A DNA stretch of 9,772 nt. Origin: Clostridia bacterium (lineage in GTDB: Bacteria > Bacillota > Clostridia > Christensenellales > CAG-1252). The translations under genes and the position numbers were made by a program. The stretch lies in contig SACC01000033.1 in assembly GCA_009928745.1 (NCBI GenBank), forward strand, positions 1 to 9,772, given 5' to 3'. Below, piece by piece: positions 7,201 through 9,772 of the stretch (within the stretch, counting starts at the first letter, position 1; every line of letters starts with the position of its first letter). The notes below the pieces were generated by a model. That model worked only from the letters and a program-made list of their open reading frames with translations, made no database searches and had not been told where the DNA came from.

Positions 7201-8746
7201 TGAAGCTTATTTCGGATAAAGGCAGCGCGACAACTGTCAGGATTGCCGTCTTATCCGCTATGCGGTTGTAATTCTCGCTATCGATATTGGTATCTAAAAA
7301 TTTTACGGTAACCGTCTTTGATCCGGGTTCCGAAATCGCTATTTCTTCTAAAGAAATAGGATAAGACTCCTCACCTTCCGCAAGGAAATATTCGCATTCT
7401 ATACCTTCCGGTAATACTCCGGTAAGAGTCAGCGTACGGTATCCGCCGCTGTACACATAGGTCGCGCTGTTAAAAGTAACGGCACTCATATTATAATCCG
7501 CCTTGACAATAGTAAGCGTGGCGGTCAAATTATCTATGGGATTATAATTTTCATAATCGTAACCGAAAGAAGCCGTCGCCGCCGTATATCCGACTTCCGT
7601 AAGCGTATTGTCGGAATAGACCGCTTCAACGCCGTCGGGCAGAATTCCCGTTAATAAAAGGCTGTGCTCTGTTTTGTCATAGACAAGGGTGGAGTTGTAA
7701 TAATGCACTCCGCTCATATCATAATCGGCCTTGTTAATTGTCCAACTGTAAGGCTCGATGCTCAATTCGTTATAATTCACCGCGTCATAGACGAATTCCG
7801 CAGTCGCAATATATCCGGCGGCGGCCGTACCGGTATTGCCGTCTACGGTAGCAATAACTCCTTCGGGCACGCCCTCAAGCGAAACGTTATGAGCGGTTCC
7901 GTCGTATACAAGCTCTTCCGTTGCCCAATCGCACACCCAGCACAGCGCAGAAATATCGTAGTCCGCTTTCAAAATAGTGAGCGCGGCGGTTTTAGTCCAA
8001 TCGTTCTCCCCTTCCATTGTCACAGTAACGGTTATGTTATATATTCCCGGATGAACGTATCTATTATAAACGTCATAACTGACAATTGAGCCCTTCGGCG
8101 CGCCGATAACGGCAACGGACTTTTCGGTGCCGTCATAGACCGCGGTAACATCCTCAAAACAGATCGCCGAGCCGCCGTATATTTGGTCGGTTATGTAAAG
8201 CGTTGCTGTGAAATCCTCGGTGATGTAGCCCTCCAACGAAACCGTCGCGGTTACCGTGTAGCTTCCTTTTTCGGTATAAGCAATTCTTTCGGTATCAAAA
8301 ACGACTTCAGCGCCCTCGGGAAGCCCCGTCAGCGAAAGTGACTTTTCTTCTCCGTCATAAAGGAATATCTTATCTTCGAATTTTACTGAGCTGAAATGCT
8401 TTTTTGTAATCGTAACAGTTATTATCGTCGTAACTCCGTTGATATTGACCGTCAGCCTGTGTACTCCCGGCGTATTTAATCCGGCGAGCTCCCCGGCGTC
8501 GAGCATATCTTGTTTTAAAGTCATAGTCCTGACGTTGCCGTCCGCATATGTTACATTAAGAACGTAATCATTAATATTAAATGCTCCCGCTTCCACGGTA
8601 TCGGCATTGCTTTCAACGGCTATATTAACGACAACCGCATTATCCGTCGTCTTGCACGCAGTAATAAAAACAGCGATAATAATCAACAGAATTAACAATG
8701 CGGCAACCGCCGCGCCTCTTTTCGATTCGCCTTGCTTTTTAATCAT
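1298..8746 (-). CDS. Giant repeat-built surface lipoprotein (2482 aa; MBG-like and InlB-type repeats)
   Basis: A single open frame of 2482 codons, roughly 270 kDa. Residues 1-30 are a lipoprotein signal peptide: basic Lys3, Lys4, Lys9, Arg10, a hydrophobic core, then lipobox Ile-Thr-Ala-Cys31. The product should be lipid-anchored and exposed outside the membrane; there is no LPXTG motif at the C-terminus. Domains in order: Ig-like (about 50-115), 14 MBG-like repeats (123-1213), a divergent InlB-like unit (1214-1273), InlB repeat (1274-1345), cadherin-like beta-sandwich (1346-1446), InlB repeats (1447-1886), then InlB + unknown module + divergent tail unit (1887-2148), an extra InlB repeat (2149-2226), and a second InlB + module + tail (2227-2482). 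No catalytic domain is visible. In known families such repeats form stalks or adhesive arrays, so an adhesin or surface fibre is likely; the ligand cannot be read from sequence. The start is supported by AAAGGAG ten bases upstream. The zinc-ribbon gene follows after 22 bases. Confidence 0.93.
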   Translation of the reverse strand: MIKKQGESKRGAAVAALLILLIIIAVFITACKTTDNAVVVNIAVESNADTVEAGAFNINDYVLNVTYADGNVRTMTLKQDMLDAGELAGLNTPGVHRLTVNINGVTTIITVTITKKHFSSVKFEDKIFLYDGEEKSLSLTGLPEGAEVVFDTERIAYTEKGSYTVTATVSLEGYITEDFTATLYITDQIYGGSAICFEDVTAVYDGTEKSVAVIGAPKGSIVSYDVYNRYVHPGIYNITVTVTMEGENDWTKTAALTILKADYDISALCWVCDWATEELVYDGTAHNVSLEGVPEGVIATVDGNTGTAAAGYIATAEFVYDAVNYNELSIEPYSWTINKADYDMSGVHYYNSTLVYDKTEHSLLLTGILPDGVEAVYSDNTLTEVGYTAATASFGYDYENYNPIDNLTATLTIVKADYNMSAVTFNSATYVYSGGYRTLTLTGVLPEGIECEYFLAEGEESYPISLEEIAISEPGSKTVTVKFLDTNIDSENYNRIADKTAILTVVALPLSEISFTSASFVYDGEPHSIYLDGVPENMLVEYDNNEKTAAGEYAVTATILQYNELSEKCELAAISAVLTIETIDCDMSGVTFANAEYAANGTLFEVSVAGTLPEGVTVTYSNNHSAFAGATDNGAITVGEYIITASFHTDSNHTAIADMTATLSIVHFDYLNDALFEDAYCPYTGEEIVLEVSNIPDNVSVYYPNGNGRTTTGTKVVTADFYSCEDGVNSVYLGSRTAILEIIFCETTELADIYFRSATYVYDGTQKAITLSGQLPTGYTVTYVDNTLTDAGNTYAYATIRRTADSEIMCVLEAALIITQAVPGITFADAAFAYDGDAHYIYAAGLPYEILASYENNSRIDPGEHMVAVSFYYRNPSISHNYSLPDDMTATLTITKLDFDMSGVSFRSEAFFYDGLAHSLIFDDSDLPQNLYYEIIGNSRINMGQQTVTVNFYADYYFEEYYTIPEPMTAELKVVNNPLATVGFPGATYTYSPDTERSVLLANADGIVVKYSNNTQSQAGSYCAGAVIGTYNTLTGAFISYYTFESTLIINKATLVASSYGLNSATYTYDGTVRALELAGELPEELEVVYQNNGKTNAGVYRVTASIASKEGYDNYILPIPYVATLTINTRHLQVVFEGETYLEYTGAAQKNVTCTATGKIGGDTVNISLTYSGDMIECGVYTVTASINNPNYSLNADNTYTVTIVRKLFIVIFSQRNSDTIVYLPDGEALNSELVPNLITLPGYNAAWETFDYTVTANKTINAQYVPIVYNIAYEFNGGYNNSGNPATYTVETTAITLADAAKQGDSVFNGWYTTPTFIEGTRKYVINSGSWGNIKLYANWIDCPIIIPDTFSLNCSGAVPVITLSVGNEISGVDLLGQISVGAEYSWKLYEDYACATEYGVNNSIICVSLSEGDNIVYVLVSKNDGSASTRYILDIYRNHIYNYRVNYGDGSSSIIAAEEGTQISGLLHANKEGYIFTGWTVEDEIVEFPYIIDRNGIDFVAAYDRIAYSVFYDLDGGTNSGQNPSNYTVTTGFVLFNPVRPYYLFDGWYNQDDQLVIIVNETGDIYLKAIWTAVNYNIFYVLSNGENNMDNPTDYTVEDSFTLKAPTRNGYVFDGWYTENTYLYKVTAISSGSHGTLVLYAKWSPSEYSISYNLQDGVNSEYNPESYTIEDRIELAEPTKNGYSFDGWRRSNFIDGVEYFESVTIIDGATGDLALIAYWSDAIQYGISYFNTDWFSNPNPPVFTVLSETITLESPSSSPNGYTFGGWYNDVGFVSAATEIASGSTGDISLYAKWVPVQYGITYNLLGGENDIDNPTSFTIEDTFTLADASKSGFTFGGWYGDVFYSSERITEISNNYGNLALYARWTSEAELAGVYTRTEYTVTFDSNGGGAVPSRTVTDSEQLSIPAPSRNGYLFKGWYEDSSCTIPFGIMDNEIYSDTTLYAGWTVCSYSNGGFLSGSVSSAVTYSGSADSRNTAFYFYTYESSVTLYYYNGSSGGRTHYQIYDETTGSLINTYGYFTNTSYSSATFSTNRGHLYRILPYASGISYTTTAYLYLSGCSVTAAYAESGTFARGSINSGNKVVELTYGQSFNLEIPVKNGATFTGWFNGATRVTYNNGSSSQSQGWSYNGRTVLTPKYNYTIYNIIYKAGEATITDSGNPATYTVEHAVTFVDYLLEGYTFEGWYTDIELTVKIEDTDGLWADFTLYAKLTKEIELFGCRYEVSFDSQGGSSEDAQYIDDVTELTLPMTTRTNYMFKGWYEDSGCTQFFDAFNITIDSNISLYAGWTACSYINGGFLSGSSSSAQTYSGSETASNTAFYFYADGSSVSLHYCNGYSGDRTYYQIYDETTGSLIITYGPYTNTSYSSATFDTTRGHLYRVVPYAYSSSYTTTAYLYLSGDYVATTEDFETNTFGADYGLSEAVTVTVMYNYEFSFIPAYNSDGYYIWTGDEYERITDESGSSLSEWTYDTNTVYAYNPAE
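1544..2068 (-). repeat. Distal duplicated segment, copy 2: InlB unit plus unrecognised beta-rich module
   Basis: Residues 2227-2401, paired with the copy 340 residues earlier. DNA identity is patchy: 1631-1661 equals 2651-2681 (31 bases) and 1683-1716 equals 2703-2736 (34 bases), while other parts differ freely. In both copies the module is followed by a divergent tail unit (2069-2148 and 2411-2482) sharing a G-S-S-x-S-x-x-W-x-Y core and an R-x-T strand. The ancestral duplicated unit was therefore InlB + module + tail, with one extra InlB repeat (2149-2226) between the copies. The second tail is the C-terminus of the protein. Confidence 0.85.
2564..3088 (-). repeat. Distal duplicated segment, copy 1: InlB unit plus unrecognised beta-rich module
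   Basis: Residues 1887-2061. An InlB unit (FKGWYEDS, then LYAGWT) leads directly into a Tyr/Ser/Thr-rich module of about 114 residues starting near 1948. Module landmarks are GGFLSGS, TYSGS, NTAFYFY, YQIYDETTGSLI, NTSYSSATF, RGHLYR and YTTTAYLYLSG. I do not recognise the module as a named family; its strand order (a Y-x-I-Y-D strand, a G-H-L-Y-R strand and a closing Y-L-Y strand) is reminiscent of pre-peptidase C-terminal domains. The same module recurs 1020 bases away at lower coordinates, with no net indel. Aligned by hand, about 87 of 114 module residues are identical. Confidence 0.85.
3089..4927 (-). repeat. InlB-type (Listeria/Bacteroides) repeat array, interrupted by one cadherin-like domain
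   Basis: Residues 1274-1886. InlB-type units of 67-82 residues show the hallmark start (Y-x-L-x-G-G-x-N-x-x-x-N-P), a T-V/I-E strand, then N-G-Y-x-F-D/G-G-W-Y and a closing L-Y-A-K-W. Units lie at about 1274-1345, 1447-1513, 1514-1581, 1582-1653, 1654-1730, 1731-1804 and 1805-1886. A more divergent unit precedes them (1214-1273), and further units begin the two distal duplicated segments and stand between them (2149-2226). The family is known from internalin B and many surface proteins of Bacillota and Bacteroidota, where it forms beta-grasp-like stalk or binding repeats. Boundaries are approximate because they were set by eye. Confidence 0.85.
4409..4711 (-). other. Cadherin-like beta-sandwich domain inside the InlB array
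   Basis: Residues 1346-1446 break the InlB periodicity. The segment has a Leu-Tyr-Glu-Asp-Tyr strand after Ala-Glu-Tyr-Ser-Trp, then LSEGDNIVYVLVSKNDGS, followed by Thr-x-x-Tyr-Ile-Leu-Asp-Ile-Tyr-Arg. The G-(D)N-x-V-Y-V-x-V-x-x-x-D-G-S and T-x-Y-x-L-x-I-x-R pattern is typical of the bacterial cadherin-like beta-sandwich domain. A spacer or hinge role is inference. Confidence 0.65.
5108..8380 (-). repeat. Array of 14 MBG-like repeats within the lipoprotein
   Basis: Residues 123-1213 split into 14 units of 72-90 residues. Each unit opens with an aromatic strand and an acid or Ser/Ala (FEDA, FNSATYVY, FRSATYVY, FADAAFAY), then YDG, a hydrophobic strand ending near Leu-Pro-x-Gly, a V-x-Y-x-x-N strand, a Gly-rich turn (t-x-A-G-x-Y), a V-T-A-S/T-F strand, and A-T-L-T-I. 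Linkers of the form KADYDMSGV or KLDFDMSGV recur before several units (3, 4, 5, 7 and 11 in related forms). The pattern matches the MBG family of bacterial surface proteins. Units differ strongly in sequence, so the array is old rather than freshly expanded. The fourteenth unit is the most divergent. Confidence 0.85.
8654..8746 (-). other. Lipoprotein signal peptide and lipidation cysteine
   Basis: Codons 1-31 of the giant gene. A basic n-region is followed by about 16 hydrophobic residues (AAVAALLILLIIIAVF) and Ile-Thr-Ala-Cys31, which fits the [LVI][ASTVI][GAS]C lipobox. Processing by signal peptidase II before Cys31 (8654-8656) is predicted from the motif. The absence of any later membrane segment agrees with N-terminal lipid anchoring as the only attachment. 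Confidence 0.88.
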
Positions 8747-8756
8747 AAAGTTTTCG

Positions 8757-8763
8757 CTCCTTT
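8757..8763 (-). promoter_or_regulatory. Ribosome binding site of the giant lipoprotein gene
   Basis: The minus strand reads AAAGGAG followed by a ten-base spacer (CGAAAACTTT) and ATG at 8746. The match to the anti-Shine-Dalgarno is strong and fixes the start just before the basic n-region of the signal peptide. Confidence 0.85.
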
Positions 8764-8803
8764 AAATATAATTGTTGTTTTCTATATATTTATATATTTT
8801 TTA

Positions 8804-8809
8804 ATTATA
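8804..8809 (-). promoter_or_regulatory. Candidate -10 box for the lipoprotein / zinc-ribbon operon
   Basis: The minus strand carries a consensus TATAAT here, giving an AT-rich leader of about 50 bases before the lipoprotein start. At 16-18 base spacing the -35 region is poor (CACTTT at 17). That position is instead filled by a tandem 11-base repeat. A weak -35 with an adjacent repeat is the layout expected of an activator-dependent promoter, but this is inference from sequence alone. Confidence 0.55.
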
Positions 8810-8816
8810 CTACGCC

Positions 8817-8838
8817 AAGTGCCAATAAAGTGCCAATA
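8817..8838 (-). promoter_or_regulatory. Perfect tandem 11-base repeat upstream of the -10 box (candidate operator)
   Basis: On the minus strand TATTGGCACTT occurs twice, back to back with no spacer, ending seven bases before TATAAT. Eleven bases is close to one helical turn, so a bound protein would contact the same face of DNA twice. A 9-of-11 match lies at 9523-9533 on the plus strand, upstream of the 152-residue protein gene. No regulator gene is visible in the window. Confidence 0.5.
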
Positions 8839-8879
8839 ATTGAGGGTAGAACAGAAAAAAATAAAATAAATTTTTTGGA

Positions 8880-9338
8880 TTATTTATATAACGCGTCTAA
8901 GATGTATTGGGTATCGGTCGACCAACTGTAACCCGCCATATATACACCGTTATAATATGGGGTTTTGGCTTTGCGATAGTCCCAGTAATCGCACTTGATG
9001 TTGTCCGGTTTGAGCCGAATCTGCGCTCTACATGTTTCGATAATATCAAGATTGTTGTTTGACAGCTCCTTTCTCAGTTTGTACAAGGCGTCCCGGTACA
9101 ATCTCTTGCTGTTACTAATGAACTTATCCGGTTCGCCGTTCATTATAAGCGATGCGTTAAGGCTGTCAAGATCAATGGACTCGACGTCCATAACACAGTT
9201 ATCCATCCTCGGCAGTCCTATAATCTCGTTCATGTTGTAATAATAAATTATCTTAAAAGCAAGAGCAATAGAGAAAAATAGCATTACTGCCAAAAATATA
9301 ATCAATATACGATACTTTTTTCTCTTGCTTACGTTCAT
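8880..9338 (-). CDS. Small single-pass membrane protein of unknown function (152 aa)
   Basis: A complete frame from ATG 9338 to TAA 8880. Residues 1-10 are basic (SKRKKYR), residues 11-28 form a hydrophobic helix (ILIIFLAVMLFFSIALAF), followed by IIYYY, so the N-terminus is predicted inside and about 120 residues outside. There is no lipobox and no signal-peptidase I site that I trust, so it probably stays as a signal anchor. The outer part has a likely charged helix (about 74-110, with YRDALYKLRKELS) and an aromatic C-terminus (YYNGVYMAGYSW). Cysteines stand at about 48, 104 and 115. I recognise no family. The Shine-Dalgarno is weak (AGG about 11 bases upstream), and a short frame ends two bases before the start, so expression might depend on translational coupling. 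It points the same way as the lipoprotein gene 133 bases on, but a promoter candidate lies between them, so shared function is only suggested by position. Confidence 0.78.
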   Translation of the reverse strand: MNVSKRKKYRILIIFLAVMLFFSIALAFKIIYYYNMNEIIGLPRMDNCVMDVESIDLDSLNASLIMNGEPDKFISNSKRLYRDALYKLRKELSNNNLDIIETCRAQIRLKPDNIKCDYWDYRKAKTPYYNGVYMAGYSWSTDTQYILDALYK

Positions 9339-9384
9339 TTCTAATTCATACCTGCAAATTGCGCATATTCTGACCGATACGCAT

Positions 9385-9420
9385 TTAAGCTCTTATCATA
9401 ACGTTACCATATTTATCCAT
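9385..9420 (-). CDS. Possible 11-codon leader peptide before the small membrane protein gene
   Basis: The minus strand has GAGGA at 9428-9432, a seven-base spacer, then ATG and the frame MDKYGNVMIRA followed by TAA. Its ribosome binding site is better than that of the 152-residue gene. A second frame, starting after a stop at 9404-9406, encodes RYDKSLNAYRSEYAQFAGMN and ends TAG at 9341-9343, two bases before ATG 9338. A one-base change would join the two into one short peptide. It may be a true leader, a decayed small gene, or chance in AT-rich DNA. Confidence 0.3.
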   Translation of the reverse strand: MDKYGNVMIRA

Positions 9421-9441
9421 AAAAATATCCTCATCATTTCA

Positions 9442-9472
9442 ATTTTACCATAATTTAACATATATTTGTAAA
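9442..9472 (-). promoter_or_regulatory. Candidate promoter for the small membrane protein gene
   Basis: The minus strand shows TTTACA (9467-9472), a 19-base spacer, and TAAAAT (9442-9447) preceded by TGG, an extended -10 arrangement. Transcription would start a few bases before the leader-like frame at 9420. The spacer is long and the surroundings are very AT-rich, so chance matches are easy. Confidence 0.35.
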
Positions 9473-9669
9473 TTTATCGTAATTATTTAATATTATTATC
9501 TTTATCTCAAAAATCGCTTAACCATTGGCACATATTTGCATTGATTTTTGCCGCTAATTTTTTAATCAGTGCGTTTCTTTATTCAATTTGCTTTAGAAAG
9601 CGCATATACAAAAGCTCTACTCGAAAAAATTCTTAAAACAAACCAATATAAAATAAATTTTTATTTAGA

Positions 9670-9698
9670 TTTTTTTTTGTGGGGGGGGTGGATTCCCC
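9670..9698. repeat. T9 / G8 homopolymer patch with a GGGG...CCCC hairpin
   Basis: Nine T (9670-9678), then GT, then eight G (9681-9688), then TGGATT and CCCC (9695-9698). Four of the G residues can pair with the CCCC around a six-base loop. On neither strand is the hairpin followed by a clean T tract, so I do not call it a terminator. Runs of this kind slip easily during replication or sequencing. Confidence 0.7.
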
Positions 9699-9715
9699 TT
9701 TCGTTCTTAATGAAG

Positions 9716-9772
9716 TTATCGGAAAAAGTCCTTGCCGTAAAGGATAAAAAATATTGCCGAAAACAATAATAG
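9716..9772 (-). CDS. Possible C-terminal end of a membrane protein (partial, 18 codons)
   Basis: Read from the right edge, the minus strand gives LLLFSAIFFILYGKDFFR followed by TAA at 9716-9718. It looks like a final hydrophobic helix with a short polar tail. G+C is visibly higher here than in the stretch immediately to its left, which fits coding DNA. Eighteen codons are too few to name a family, and an open frame on the opposite strand covers the same bases. Confidence 0.3.
   Translation of the reverse strand, partial: LLLFSAIFFILYGKDFFR

Larger units (their letters stand above)
9339..9718. other. AT-rich stretch without a convincing gene
   Basis: This region holds the leader-like frames and promoter candidate described separately, a plus-strand copy of the ATTGGCAC motif at 9524-9531, an all-A/T palindrome (AAATAAA / TTTATTT at 9651-9666), and a homopolymer patch at 9670-9698. 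No tRNA, structured RNA, inverted repeat of mobile-element type or intrinsic terminator is evident. A plus-strand open frame at 9569-9769 lacks a ribosome site and was not accepted. Confidence 0.6.

Noticed and set aside
5108..8380. Regular repeats considered as a CRISPR or satellite-like array
   Set aside because: Periodicity is at the protein level (72-90 residues) and the DNA units are strongly diverged. There are no short identical repeats with unique spacers.
8852..8877. Possible terminator after the 152-residue gene
   Set aside because: The minus-strand A-run and T-run could pair weakly, but the stem is all A/T and no stable GC hairpin is present.
9648..9662. 15-base AT-only string also present at 8861-8875
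   Set aside because: Both gaps are extremely AT-rich, so a shared low-complexity string is expected by chance and no other similarity extends from it.
9569..9769. Plus-strand open frame of 66 codons at the right end
   Set aside because: No Shine-Dalgarno, crosses the T9/G8 homopolymer patch, and starts in very AT-rich DNA. The minus-strand tail over 9716-9772 looks slightly more gene-like, though neither is certain.

Overview
The window shows a low-to-moderate G+C bacterium with strong Shine-Dalgarno sites of the AAAGGAG type, a lipoprotein-type secretion signal and surface-repeat families (MBG-like and Listeria/Bacteroides InlB-type) that are common in Bacillota. I infer an uncultivated, probably anaerobic Clostridia-like organism. 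This rests on gene style alone, since no rRNA, tRNA or housekeeping marker is present. All convincing genes lie on the minus strand, so the biological reading order runs from high to low coordinates.

Right end (9339-9772): AT-rich sequence with few genes. It may hold the last 18 codons of a membrane protein entering from outside the window (9716-9772), an unusual T9/G8 homopolymer patch, a possible promoter, and short leader-like reading frames just before the next gene. Then comes a 152-residue, single-pass membrane protein of unknown function (8880-9338). A 133-base AT-rich gap follows, holding a good -10 box and a perfect tandem 11-base repeat just upstream of it, which is a candidate regulator-binding site.

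The centre (1298-8746) is one enormous gene. It encodes a 2482-residue surface lipoprotein built almost wholly of beta-sandwich repeats: a lipobox signal peptide, a short Ig-like domain, 14 MBG-like repeats, a long InlB-type array interrupted by a cadherin-like domain, and a distal part made by duplication of a unit that contains a domain I do not recognise. The domain occurs twice, 340 residues (1020 bases) apart, with blocks still identical at the DNA level.

The left end (1-1275) is the next gene, only 22 bases after the lipoprotein stop and surely co-transcribed. It has an N-terminal zinc ribbon, a roughly 300-residue disordered acidic Ala/Ser/Pro/Glu linker, one membrane segment, and the start of an outside domain that looks like the small BamE/SmpA-type fold. 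It runs off the window.

As a working picture (inference), the lipoprotein is a long rod displayed on the cell surface, with repeats as the stalk and the duplicated module near the free end. The zinc-ribbon membrane protein is its operon partner, and the 152-residue membrane protein may be an accessory factor under a separate promoter. No mobile element, CRISPR array, RNA gene or enzyme was found.
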